Source: Gordionus sp. m RMFG-2023 (taxonomy: Eukaryota > Nematomorpha > Gordioida > Chordodea > Parachordodidae). Taken from it: DNA of 64,000 nucleotides. How positions within the stretch are numbered: position 1 is the stretch's first letter; every line of letters begins with the position of its first letter. Shown here one piece after another: positions 1 to 11,040 of this stretch. The notes under the pieces are model-generated. The model worked only from the letters and a program-made list of their open reading frames with translations. It was not told the origin of the DNA and ran no database searches. Made by a program: the position numbers and the translations under genes. Location of the stretch: positions 19,081,120-19,145,119 of the forward strand of contig NC_088778.1 of NCBI RefSeq assembly GCF_954871325.1, read 5' to 3'.

Positions 1-2335
1 TTAAATTATTAAACTAACCAGAGATAAAGAAAATTTCGAAGATTTTGTAAAATTTTTTAAGCAATAAAAATAACAAAATTATAGTTCTGATGAAATAAGC
101 CGACTCATGCCAGGAATAAAAGTGTATCTGTAAAAGGCGAGAAAGAATCAGTTCAAAGACTTATTTTAAATAATCTTATAGAAATATTCAAGATGTTTAA
201 GGAAGAATACGCAAATATATCAATTGGATTCTCTAAATTTGCCGAACTTAGACCAAAAAACTGTATTTTAGTTGGAGCTAGTGGCACACACACTGTTTGT
301 GTCTGCGCCATTCATCAGAATGTGAAATTAATGACAAATGTAGTAGCTGAAATTACAGCAGGAGAAGATTACTGTATAAATTTTATAACTATCTTTTGGC
401 ACAAATTATTTGTAATCCATCTCAGCCAAAATGTTATTTAACAAATTGTGATCAATGCCCTGGTATAGAATCTCTTAAAGGCCAATTATACCAATTGTTT
501 CAGAGAAATCGTATAGAATATGTCACGTTTAAACAATGGATCACGGTGTATAGAGCAAATCTTGAAACTATAATAAAGTCCATTGATGATTTCATCGAAT
601 ATCTATTAGAAAAAGTTCAAATTTTACTGCGTCACTCGTTTATAGCACAAAGTTTATTTTTGAAGAATTCCAAAGAAAATTTAAAAGATGGGGAATTTTT
701 AACAATTCTAGATTATTCTGAGAATTATTCCTTCATTTTACAAGATGAAATTCAGGAATTTCATTGGAACAACGTGCAGGCCACTATACATCCATTTGTA
801 GGATATTATAAATCTGGAGAAGAATTAAAAAATATAAATTTTGTTATTTTATCCGAATCATTAAGCCATAATACTGTGCAGTTCATTTTTATCAAAAAGA
901 ATTTATAATTTCTTAACAGCCAAATTTAATTCTAAACCAGAAAAAATGATATATTTTTCAGATGAAGCCGCGTTTCAATACAAGAATCGCAAAAATTTTC
1001 TGAACATATTCCTTCATAAATACGATTTTAATATTCCTGTCGAATGGCATTTCTTTGCCACTGCTCACGACAAAAATGCATGTGACGGTATCGGAGGAAC
1101 TGTCAAAAGATTAGTTGACAGAGCTAGTCTTCAAAGGCCAAATAAAAATCAAATCCTAACCCCATTAGAATTATATAATTATGCTAAAGAAAAAATTAAT
1201 GGAATTCAATTTGAATATGTATCAATCAAGAATATATCGAAGAGGAATTAGCCTTTCGTAAAAGATTTAATTCTGCACTGCTTATATATGGTACCCAAAA
1301 AATTCACGGGGTTATTCCTATTGATCAAAATAGACTAAAAACCAAAATATATTCTAATTCCAAAAAATACAATATAAAACAAGTTTCGTTTTTAAATGAG
1401 AAAATTATATTTTAAAATATTAATGGATATATAGCATGTGTATATGATGATAAATGGTGGTTAGGATATATAATCGATAAAAATGATACAAATGAAGAAG
1501 TAAAAATCCGATTTTTACACCCTTGTGGACCTTCAGCCTCATAAATCACATATTCTCTCGCTGGGCAATCCTTCTACTCCCACTAGTCGAACATATATAT
1601 TATCTCCGGAAGAAATCTCACAAGCTAGCCAGGCCTTGTATTCCTTTAGATAAAGTAATATTTAATTAATTTATAAACTATCTTAATTAGGCAAAATTTG
1701 TGAGATTTTAAAAATTTATGATCTGAATTACTATAAATATATATAATGCATATTGTAATCGATTTAGTATGATATATATATACATTAAAATATTTTTAAT
1801 CAATAAAAAAAATGAATTTTAACATATTAAAACTATTATATATAGCGCCATCTATTTTTTTAAAGTATAAAAATCGCAATATTTTTTAAAATAAATATCC
1901 AGCCATGCTATTTGTTGAAGAAATTATTAAAAAAATAGTAACGGATAATATTTTTTAAAAAATTAAAAATCGGAGATCATATACATTTCGAAATATTAAT
2001 TTCAAGTTTTCAACTGACCATAAGATGACCCATAGTTTATCAAAAATTAATTTTGATGTTTTCACCATAATCATCAATTATTAACTTAGCTATTGATATT
2101 AGATTTAATATTTGATCATATTTAGTTTTAAATTAAAAACTAATTATTTAATATCAGTAAAAGGCAAAAAAGACGTTTTTTAGACCTTTAACCCCGAATA
2201 TCTCCGCTAATATAATTGCTAATGCTCTAAAATTTTGTTTATAATCTAATGGGAACATATATAACCAGCCTACGATTTTTTATCGAAATCGAAAGGGGTC
2301 GGCCGAAAAGTGATTGATTTGACATGGAATGACCC
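1..2335 (+). mobile_element. Long-TIR DNA transposon, copy A (left end outside window)
   Basis: A DNA transposon whose right end lies at about 2,335. Read inward from that end, the terminus is GGGTCATTCCATGTCAAATC followed by a CGGCCGACCCC block. The same end design occurs in copy B (4,390-6,163) and copy C (44,013-51,090). The interior carries a decayed transposase-like gene on the plus strand (190-1,650), followed by about 680 bp of AT-rich DNA that should be the right arm. The left arm lies before base 1, so arm length and TSD cannot be read. Copies A, B and C differ clearly in their terminal sequence and are therefore related subfamilies, not recent sisters. Confidence 0.7.
190..1650 (+). 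pseudogene. Transposase-like gene of copy A (uncharacterised DDE-like family)
   Basis: The gene is readable in four pieces with frame changes near 380-400, 895-905 and 1,250. Blocks in order: a cysteine cluster CYLTNCDQCPG (about 430-465), TFKQW (about 525), HSFIAQ (about 635), LDYSENYSF (about 710-735), QDEIQEFHW and ATIHPFVGYY (740-815), then YFSDEAAFQYKNRKNF (952-1,000), EWHFFATAH and CDGIGGTVKRL (1,040-1,115), ASLQRPN, and a C-terminal stretch with DDKWWLGYI and FLHPCGP (1,445-1,540) and LSPEEI. The aspartates in LDYSENY and YFSD, plus the D in ACDG, look like a DDE/D RNase-H-fold set; this is an inference from spacing. I know the block pattern as a recurrent 'uncharacterized protein' in repeat-rich invertebrates. 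At least three frame breaks and some stops make it dead. The intact reading would be a 600-plus residue protein. Confidence 0.7.
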
Positions 2336-4389
2336 TAACATTGTTTCACAAAAAAATATTATCCTTATTTTCTTTAGATGTTAAATCTATTGGTATTATA
2401 ATTTGAACATAATTATATACTACTGGTACTACATTGAGGGCTTCTTTTAATACTATATTTTGAAAGTATTTTTCTTATCATCTGACTTAATTTCTTAAAA
2501 TATGGATGTGATAATGATGCCAAAAAGCCTCTATATTCATCATCATAGAAAAAAAATCCCAAATCTTTTGCCCATACCATCTTAATTTAACCACAAATAG
2601 TATGGGCACTAATTATTTTTAAAATGTACTACTCGCCCTTGTAGTTTTTTGAATGCAATTGCTACAGGACTTAAAACCCTACAATATTCCTTGATATAAA
2701 CAATATCCATTTCTTTAAAAATGAAACAATCAATTGTTTTCAAAATATGATTTCTATTTTAATATTGAAGTTATACTATTGTATATGATATTCCATCTGG
2801 TTATGCATTTAACTTTCAACTTATTGTCACCTGTTATCTCCCCCCTTATCTTTTCAGATGATTTGGGCCTTTCATATGTATTCCATAATTTTGTACATTT
2901 TCCCATTACTCCATAGTGAATCCTTCCAAGATTCCTTGAGTTTGATATTACAGAAAAGACTATCTTTGGTGGTTTGCCTTATAATATTATTTTGTTTATT
3001 TTATCTAAAGATAAACATGTAAAAAAATATGGTACTAACCAACATTAATTTCTAATACATCATCCTCCTCCTCAAAATCATCGTCAAGTTCATTTTACAC
3101 TATATTCAATAAATGACTTGACAAAATTGAAAGCATTATCCATAGAAGTAGAAATTAGTTTATCAGAAATCCCACACTCTATAGACCTCTTCCAATAATT
3201 GTGCAATTATATCAAATGAATGTGTTTAAGGGTTTTTTGTGTAATCATAAAAACAATAAAAAATAATTTAAAAAACAATATATTAATCAATGAGCTGTTA
3301 TTCCCATAAAACTACAGGTTTTTTTTTGTAGACTACAAATTTGCCATTCTGCAAAATATGATTGAGCAAATACTTTTTAAAGTGTCTACTTGATTCTCAA
3401 AATGTTCCTCTTTTCTTCTTTGCAAAACCTCCTTGAATATTTTTTAAATGATTCAACATTATATAGAATGTCTAGAATACCATATCAATATTTATCTATA
3501 TATAAATTATATAACTTTCCATCATTTTAATATTTAGACTTTTCAAATGGGCTCAAGGGGTGTAAATTCTTGACAATATAGGCATGTATCAACTTATCAA
3601 TTTTATTTGATGTAATTGGTTTTATTTTACTAATGGCATTAAATAAAGCTGATATACTGAGTTGGATCATTTTTTTATGGTAGTGGAGTTTGCTGGTTTT
3701 CTTCTTGGCTCATTTAGATATAAATATTGATTATGAATGCTTTAATCGCATCTCTAATTAGAAAAAAAAATTATATTATAACATAAAATTTATATAAAAA
3801 ATATACTTTAATATATCTAACAAAATTTTTAGATGAGTCTGTTGAACCTTTTATCATTTTTTTGTTTGTACAGGGTTGACATTCAGCCTGTACATTGTCT
3901 TTCTTGACTTAAATTATTTAAAAAAAATTCCTTCTAAAATTTCAAGATTAGGATTTGATTCTGGGGAACTTATTTTCGTAATTTCACATTCCCTATCTTC
4001 TTCTTCACTACCATGTGTGCTAATCATCTTACAAATTAAAAATATTACATAAAATTGTAATGATATTCTCTTAATACTTATTATTTTGGTGTTTTTTATC
4101 TATCTATCTTAATGTGAATTGTAGATTTTCCAGCTGATTTTGGTTGTTAATATATTTAAAGTATGGCTAAAAAAATAAGGAAATTAATACAAGATTCAAC
4201 AAAGAAAATCGGTTATATTGTGTGTTATATAATTTTTTTAAACATGATTTAAAAGTATCTATACCTGTATCTTTTGTCAAGAAAATGAAAAAGATATAAT
4301 ATTCTTTTCAGAATCTTAGATACAGATACTAGTATCTTATTAAATTTCAAAAAGATACTGAGTACAAGTTACAAAAGGATCGTGTATGT
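2336..4389 (-). mobile_element. hAT relic with BED finger, between copies A and B
   Basis: Minus-strand translation gives a decayed hAT transposase. Near 3,990-4,030 there is an acidic N-terminus (GSEEEDRECEI). At about 3,830-3,890 a BED-type half finger reads ECQPCTNKKMIKGSTDSS. At 3,100-3,190 there is SMDNAFNFVKSF, the hAT DNA/N position. At 2,470-2,700 there is IVYIKEYCRVLSPVAIAF and GFLASLSHPYFKKL. These are the normal order of hAT (BED) blocks. Many stops and frame changes are present. At 4,250-4,385 there are many GATAC subterminal repeats (CTTAGATACAGATAC). The far end is lost at copy A, and the sequence right of copy B (6,164-6,299) resumes with the same GATAC-rich text, so copy B probably landed in this hAT's terminal region. 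Confidence 0.6.
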
Positions 4390-4830
4390 GGGCCATACTA
4401 TGCCGAATCGTTCAAAAAGGTTATATTTTCGGCCGACCCTTATTAAAATTGTTAAAAATTTTTGGAATTGTTTAGATTGGTAAAAAAAATGAGAAAGCCT
4501 TTTATTTTAGCTCGCTAGCTTATCTAGGTCTCGAGATATATGGGCTCATAGGTGCAAAAAAGAGCCACTTTGGAATCTGTAAAATTTTTAAATACTTATA
4601 TCTCAAAAATTATTTATAGAAAAAAAATATAATATATCATATTGTTCTCGAGTTATATTCCTTAAATGTGCGAAAAATAGTGACTTTCGAATCTATAAAA
4701 TTTTTGAAAAGCTTATATCTTAATTAGCGTCAATTTGGGTCTTTAACTTCCGGTTTACCTATATTAATTCACCCATGTTTTTAAGCAATAAAGAGAGTTG
4801 GTTTTCGGAAATTTTTTTTGTCTTTTATTT
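4390..4830 (+). repeat. Left terminal inverted repeat of copy B
   Basis: Pairs with the reverse complement of about 5,818-6,163. Shared text includes CGGCCGACCC, TTAGCTCGCTAG, TTATATCTCAAAA and AGCAATAAAGAGAGTTGG. The left arm also holds a small internal repetition (two ATCT.TAAAATTTTT.AA..CTTATATCT stretches at 4,575-4,610 and 4,690-4,725), which the right arm lacks. That explains the length difference between the arms. Confidence 0.65.
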
Positions 4831-5016
4831 TGACACTTATAAATATATATGCGATTTTTGCAATAAATGACGCTATCAGCTACTCCGAAATATGCACTTT
4901 TACCAAAAATTAAATTTTTATTTGCATAAAATAAATGGCGCTATACAAAACTACAAATTATGGTTAAAAGCTTGTTCCTAATAATATTTTTTTATATTTA
5001 AATATTTTTAATTTCT

Positions 5017-5225
5017 GGGACATCTATGTTAAATCGATCAAAACGCCCACCTTTTAAAGTTTTTAAAAATTGCTGGAATTATTAAGATCGGTAAAAGAAG
5101 TAAGAAAACCGTTTACTTTAGCTCGCTAGTATACCTGGTTCCGAGACACAGAGCCTCAAAGGTGCGGACCTTTAAAATTTTATGCTTATATCTCAAAAAC
5201 TTTTTAAGACATGAATTCTATATGA
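5017..5225 (+). repeat. Extra left-arm segment inside copy B (direct orientation)
   Basis: Begins GGGACATCTATGTTAAATCG and runs through AGCTCGCTAGTATACC and CTTATATCTCAAAAACTTTT. It repeats, in the same orientation, the tip of the left arm at 4,390-4,640. Its opening matches the tip of the right arm even better than the outer left arm does. The true element of this generation may therefore be 5,017-6,163, with the 4,390 arm belonging to a second copy. Confidence 0.55.
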
Positions 5226-5254
5226 ATTTAAATGTAGGAGAATATATTGTTCAG

Positions 5255-5720
5255 GAGAATTGCTGAAATTATGCCTACTGGAATAAAGGACAAGTTACCA
5301 TCCATTTGTGATTAAAAGACACTTAAAAATTTAAGTTACGTAATTATATCTGAATCTCTCATTCATAATACAACTGCCATTCATTTATTCCATAAATATT
5401 TAATCCGATACTTAAAGATTAAAGTCGACCAAAAAAATAATTCTACTTTTCAGATGGAGCAGCATCACAATATAAGAATCGCAAAATTATAATCAATCTT
5501 TGTCACCATGTAGATGATTTCGAAATAAATATGTTACATTTCTGGGCCACATCTAAAGGCAGGCATGTGATGGAGTCAGAGGTATGGTCAGGCGTTGTGG
5601 CCAGGGCTGGTTTATAAAGACCTATTTCAGAACAAATATTGTCATAGAGTTTTTTGCCTATTCTAAGGAAAATATCAAAGGCATAATATTTCTAATTTAT
5701 TAATATATTAATTTATTATG
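5255..5720 (+). pseudogene. Transposase fragment of copy B
   Basis: Several reading frames are needed. LSYVIISESLIHNTTAIHLF (about 5,330-5,390) is followed by the equivalents of FSDGAASQYKNRK, spanning 5,450-5,490 in shifted frames, then CDGVRG and RRC around 5,570-5,600, and AYSKENIKGI at 5,650-5,690. These correspond to the second half of the gene in copy A (from HPFV to the ASLQRP/NIKG region). The N-terminal half, with the cysteine cluster and SENY block, is absent. Frame breaks are too many for function. It could only be mobilised in trans through its arms. Confidence 0.6.
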
Positions 5721-5817
5721 GAATAGATTTCTCCTATATTATTGAAAACGAATATGAGAAAGAGCTTAATAATTTTAGAAGAGAGATTCAATAAAGCGCT
5801 TACAATATTAGGAACGC

Positions 5818-6163
5818 AAATTTATTTTTCTTAACCAACTCCCTTTATTGCTTAAAAATACGGAGAGCAATATAGATAAACCGGAAATCAGAGATTCACG
5901 CCAAATCTCATAGACCTTTTGAGATTTTTGTATCTACAATTTGATATATTAAATTTATTCTACTATAAAGAATTTTGAGATATAAGCATTTAAATTCCTC
6001 TGATTCGTTTCGCATTTTTGAAGCCATGTATCATGGGAACTATGTGTGCTACCTAGCTAAAATTAACGGATTTCTCATTTTTATCTATCTAAATAATTCT
6101 TGAAAATTTTAACATTTTAAAAGGGGTCGGCCAAATCGTGATCGATTTGACAGGGAATGTCCC
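5818..6163 (-). repeat. Right terminal inverted repeat of copy B
   Basis: Reverse-complement partner of the 4,390 arm. Its outer tip, read inward, is GGGACATTCCCTGTCAAATC, then GATTTGGCCGACCCC. The interior boundary is placed where the match to the left arm fades near the AAAATAAATTTG text. Confidence 0.6.
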
Positions 6164-6660
6164 ATCTTAGATACAAGTATTCGTGATACAGCCCTGGAAG
6201 TAGTATATATTCCAGGCCAATTTTGAGATATCTTAAAATATAGACTTCAATTTTTGCAAAATTTCCCTTATTTTTTAAATCAATAATTTTTCTAAGCAAT
6301 TTTCAATTGCGTTTTGTTCTTTATCGTAAATGGTAGGAAAAGAAGTTACTAAATTTTTTTCAATTTTATCTTAGATTTTAGTATTTAAATCATTAAAATA
6401 TGGAAAAATTTATACTGTACATTTATTTGACTTGAATCCTTCAGAATTATAAAAAATTTTTTTGATTTTGATTAGAATTTTAGAATTATCTTTTATTAAG
6501 CTTTTAATTACCCTGGTATATTTTTAATCGTAAAGTATGCCAATAATGCTGACCAAATCTTTAATATTCGAATCAAACCTATAGGTATCAAAAATAAAAT
6601 CTTATATAATTCCGTTTTTATCTAAAACATAAAAAATCAAAGAAAGTTCGACCAATTTAT
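6164..6660. other. hAT terminal remnant followed by unassigned AT-rich DNA
   Basis: 6,164-6,299 starts ATCTTAGATACAAGTATTCG and holds several GATAC/GATATC words like those at 4,310-4,380. It is probably the continuation of the hAT end that copy B entered. From 6,300 to 6,660 I see no coding similarity. In particular I searched by eye for a Cys/His RING pattern belonging to the downstream gene and found none. Confidence 0.35.
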
Positions 6661-6667
6661 TGCCTAG

Positions 6668-8080
6668 AAATGAAAGATATAGAGACACATCACCTTTATT
6701 TTTTAGAAGTAACCCTGCATGTCTTCATCGTCTTTACCCATGGCTTTATCGTGAACTTAACGCTTTAAATAATCTTCATTTTCGCCCTGACCTTTACATA
6801 AATGATAATATAACTGGCCTAAACTTACAAACGAATATTCTAAACAATGAAAATATTATTGTCCCACACAACATTATTTCAAATATTCACTCTTCACCGA
6901 TAAATGTTAACCACGTAGTTGATTTAATCCTATACAATGTTCGAATTTACTCGATCACTAGCAATGAATTTCGAAGTACCCTTGCAAATTATATAAATTC
7001 TAGATTTGTTGACCATTTTGTGCACGAATTTAATGCATTCGCCCGAAGTCCTATTGAGAACTATGGTGATTACGATGTCTCTGCTTTTTATCATATTCCT
7101 TTACATGGCCCGCGCCATAATTCCCTCACATATTATCACGGTATTGATAATATCAATAGTGGTCGATCTTTTCAACCCACTCAACCACAAGGAAATGTGC
7201 TCAATAGCGCAATACATATTGATTGCGCACATACTATTACAAACTCTTCCAATATTATATCGAACACCACGATTATCAATAATATTTCTGAAATTAGAAA
7301 TCGGAATGATTTTCAACCTAGACCCGTTCCAACAACTATTGCACCAATAACTTCTGAAAATAAGTTTTTCCCGATTTTTAATATCACGAAGCTTAAAAAG
7401 AGACATGGTAAACAAGAAACATTAAAGGAACATCAATCAAATAAATATTTATCAAACTGTAATCACGCATACCTCCAAAAAAGAGAGCCAAAAAAGTTCC
7501 ATAAAAAACCCTTTTCTAAGGCTGGTTCATCATTTTGTGAAATCGTTCAAACCCTTCCTCCTATAAAAGATAGGAATCACCAAGTATTCCCATTATTTTC
7601 ATCTAGTTCTTCATCCATATACGAATCCGAAGATAATTTACCACTAGCGGATATCAGGCATCGTATAAATCTATCAAAATTGGATATTTTTCACAATTCG
7701 CCCGAATCATTGGAAAATGATCAGCCTACAACGAGTAAACAATATTTGAAAAAAACTAAAGACGAAAAGGTAAAAAGACAGAAAAGTAAGCAAAATATAT
7801 TTACTCTTGACACTTCTGACAATCACAACTTGAATAATTCGCCAAAAAAATTACCAAATAATAGTGTTAATAATAGTAATTATAAAGATATATTGTCGAA
7901 TGAATTTAAATCAAATTTGCCACAAACTTTAAACCAAAACAATACAAATAGATCTAAAACGGAGCTTACAGCTAAACGCTCATATAACCAGGACGAGTTC
8001 TTGAATGATAGGTAAGTATAATTATATTCATTTCATTTTTATAAAACAAATTTATTAATTTTATATTCAGTTACATTTAA
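6668..8080 (+). CDS. Topors-like E3 ligase fragment (RING not visible)
   Basis: About 450 residues, the only convincing host-type gene here. There is no usable ATG, so the exon probably begins at a splice acceptor (TTGCCTAG ending at 6,667, or GATATAG ending at 6,682). Residues counted from 6,660: 14-36 contain FFRSNPACLHRLYPWL and RELNAL; 84-131 contain VDLILYNVRIYSIT and then RFVDHFVHEFNAFARSP. These two blocks match the region that follows the RING finger in Topors, a ubiquitin/SUMO E3 ligase. The rest is low-complexity, Asn/Ser/Lys-rich and probably nuclear. The donor is a consensus GTAAGT at 8,012 and the acceptor TTATATTCAG ends at 8,070. A 59-bp intron adds only Ser-Tyr-Ile-stop. No RING is found within the window upstream, where transposons crowd the 5' side. 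The gene may be a broken copy, or its RING exon may have been displaced. Confidence 0.6.
8012..8070 (+). other. Predicted 59-bp intron in the Topors-like gene
   Basis: Starts GTAAGTATAA directly after codon ...AAT GAT AG and ends TTTTATATTCAG. It is AT-rich with a TTAATTTT branch-like stretch. Removing it joins AG|T and ends the frame at TAA (8,078-8,080). Without splicing the frame also stops at once (AGG TAA), so both readings give nearly the same C-terminus. This limits the weight of the call. Confidence 0.45.
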
Positions 8081-10690
8081 CAATACAAATTAATTTTTTT
8101 AACCTTTAAAAAAATCTTGAATTTTATGATTAAAAAAAATTTGTGAATATTTTTTTCAAACTCTGCTTCTAGCCCATCAGGCCCATACATAATTTATTTA
8201 AAATGCTCACATATTTCTAAAATATTACACCTTTTTCACTTCTCCTTTTTTTTACTGGTATCACTTTTTAAAACTTTGGAGAAAATTTTAAACCGAAATT
8301 TATATTTATCCACGTATTGCTGGAAATTAGCCCGATTGCCTTGTAAATAAGGGAGGAATTGACTTAATATCACATACTTTGTTGCCGCTTAAACTGAAGG
8401 CAACTCTAGGTCATAGACTTGGCTGCGAACTTGACCCCATAATCTTATGAACTATAACCTATTAATTAACGTTAATTTAAGGCTTGGATTTAACATTAAA
8501 AGTCAAGATCGCATGGTCACTTTTTAATTAAGTTTATATTTAGTAGATCAACAGACCATGGATTAAGACATAACGGCTTGATAACTATTCCTTGGGCCAT
8601 GGGAAGATATTTAATTTGGAACTATATTTCATCCTTTCCAATCAGCATCAATAGCAACCAGCTTACCTTAGCACAGAGACCAAAAAAATTAATTAATAGA
8701 CATAACTTGGCAATTTTAAATTTTTTTCAATAGCAACTTTCCCTAAGGAACAGTTCACACCCATACCTTCGATTTTTTATGGTTTATAAAATTTAATTAA
8801 ATCATAAATCATTTATCTTTCCTGCCATCTATTCACTCAAATATAATAACTTATATATTACATTAAATTTCCATTCTATTTCTAAATAATTTTGAATTAC
8901 GTTCTTCAAAGTTATCCATAACTATAAATCATTTTGACCCATCTTAGGGCATATCTGATGAAACAAAAAAATAAGTTATTTTGAGCTAGCCTAGGACTAT
9001 GAAACTCACCAGATAGGTTTATTGTTGAGTTGCATAAGTTTCAACATGAGGTTTGTTTAATTCCTTGGGGTTATATTAGAGTTGTTTCGATATTTAAATT
9101 GTTATCGTTAATAGATAATTATTTTATTTTTATACATTTTGAGTAAATTATTTGCATTTATAAATATGGAAATTGATTTGATACTACTTAATATATTTGG
9201 GTAATGGCTAAGTGTAGGCTAATTCGTCTCAATCTTCAGATGCCTGCATAGGAAAATCAGTTAACATTAAGGCGTTTTAATTTATATTAGTTTATTCCAA
9301 ATTTTAATTGCTATCTTTTTAAAACTGAGACCAAAGTGATATTTTTCGGCTAAAAACTTGATTTGGCCGATTGGCTAAAAATATAGTAATTACCCAATTA
9401 TACTCCTTAATACTGCAAAAATTTATTTGATTTATGTTTATTTTATAAATTGATATGTATAGACAGAAAAGTAATAGCAAAATAAAATTTCATAAAGTCT
9501 CCACATTTATTGCAATGTATATAAGTAAAAATTATAGTGTGAACAAATTGCAAAATTTTTTTGTAAATGCTATTTTACTTAACAGCGTTTTAGGAATAAT
9601 AACGTTAATGCAAGCACTATTATAATTAAAGATATAAGAATTTATATATTTCGCTTTTCATATTCTTGAAATAGTTAAATATAAGAAACCTGCAGAGGTA
9701 GACATTTTAGCCCGAAGGAAAATTTATTATCAAGTTAACTTATTTTTGTTTTAACGGAAATGCATAAACATTTTTTATAATTTCTTAAAGAGGATTTTAA
9801 GGGCTCCAAAATGATATATAATTTATACATTTGGATTAGGTATTTATCGCATAATTTGAAATTCTTAAAACTGAGATCACATCTGAATTGGAATTGGGAG
9901 AGCCTGTAACTCCGGATCCATTAGAACTAGACCATTAAAACTGTGATGATTATTTAAGTTGAACTGTATATAACCATGATACCAATTAGCATTTTTGGTC
10001 GATTTGTAATGGAATGACTTAATTTTTTTTTACTTTTCGAAAAATGAGACATCTTTATCTTACTCATTATTTATTTTCAAAAACGAAACGCGTTTCAAAA
10101 AAAACAAAGATGTACCGATGCTAAAATTTAGCTAATATTAGTGTTAATAACCCTTTAAAGGTTTTTTGGGTTTTAAAATTTTTCTAATATTTATTGAAAA
10201 CATGATTTTTCAATCTCCTTTTGCTGATTTTCAATAAATTGATTTTGATAGCAATATCAATCTGAATAAGATGAGCCATTTTAAGGTAATGTACCTTATT
10301 TTTATACTGATTGGCCCGATCATTCATTTATAAATCGAATATAGATGGTTATACATTTACGGATAGAACAATATCTTATTATCTGATAAAAGTGTAAAGA
10401 TTTAGATAGTATGTATGAGTCCCTACTATAATGATTAAACTATAAAATACAGTTAAGAAATAAATGAGTATTAAGATATACAAAATATTTCACCAGTTAT
10501 AGGTAAAACCGTTTTTTTCGCTACCAAAAACAAGTAATTATTTACTTTTTCTGGGAAGTAAATAGGAACATAAAGGTTTTGCTCAATTTTATACATAAAA
10601 TAAAATAAAGTAACGCTCAATTTTAAAAATATATTAAAGAGGAAAAGGAACAATAGATTTATATAAATGTTAGTTGCAACTTATATTATG
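8081..10690. other. No gene recognised (about 2.6 kb)
   Basis: AT-rich with scattered short frames only. The 8,330-8,640 stretch is slightly less AT-rich (GCATGGTCAC, CAGACCATGG, GGGCCATGGG) and may be old unique intergenic sequence. No TIRs, transposase blocks or RNA structures were seen. Confidence 0.4.
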
Positions 10691-10694
10691 CGTA

Positions 10695-10960
10695 TGCAAA
10701 GCCATAACTACTGGAGAAAGGTTTGGGGGCTAGGTTTCCATATAAATTTCTGCCCCCCCCCCCAATAAAATCTTTGGAAATTTTAATGCGTTTTATGCTA
10801 TTGAAAATATGTTTTTATTTAAAATGGGCAAATATTATATATTAATCATCTAGGACAATTAATTTGTTTAATTTTAAAAATAAAACAACCACCCTTTCTT
10901 TCAAATGAAAATTAATTAATACTGCCCTATACATATGTTTATTTTTTGAAATTACTTCCC
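10695..10960. mobile_element. Solo hAT-like terminus
   Basis: CTACTGGAGAAAGGTTTGGG, then a C-run (GCCCCCCCCCCCA) and ATCTTTGGAAATTTT, closely resemble the left end of the hAT at 12,786 (TAGACAAGGGGGGTTTGGGG, C-run, ATCTCCAGAAATTTT). No coding part or partner end is seen nearby, so it is probably a decayed end fragment or short derivative of the same family. Confidence 0.4.
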
Positions 10961-11040
10961 TTATAGGTCAATTATTTATGTCTGATTTTGATTTTAGCTT
11001 CCACCATGATTATAATTGACTAAACATTTTAATTAAAAGC

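Larger units (their letters stand above)
4390..6163 (+). mobile_element. Long-TIR DNA transposon, copy B (internally deleted)
   Basis: The left arm (4,390-about 4,830) and right arm (about 5,818-6,163) are inverted copies over some 350-440 bp. Both carry the GGCCGACCC block near the tip, AGCTCGCTAG/AGCTAGGTAG, CTTATATCTCAAAA, TTCCGGTTTA and TTTTAAGCAATAAAG. The outermost right end, read inward, is GGGACATTCCCTGTCAAATC, which matches copy A. Inside, a second left-end-like segment starts at 5,017 in direct orientation, followed by a transposase fragment (5,255-5,720). The element is about 1.8 kb, so it has lost most of the gene. No clean TSD is seen. Confidence 0.65.

Noticed and set aside
6117-6299. 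60-codon minus-strand frame
   Set aside because: It spans the right tip of copy B and a hAT end remnant, so it is translated repeat.
7006-7415. Open frames on both strands overlapping the Topors-like exon
   Set aside because: They are shadows of the long coding frame 6,668-8,011; their composition is skewed and they show no domain.
10471-10653. 60-codon minus-strand frame
   Set aside because: Phe/Leu/Tyr-rich chance frame in AT-rich DNA, no recognisable family or start context.
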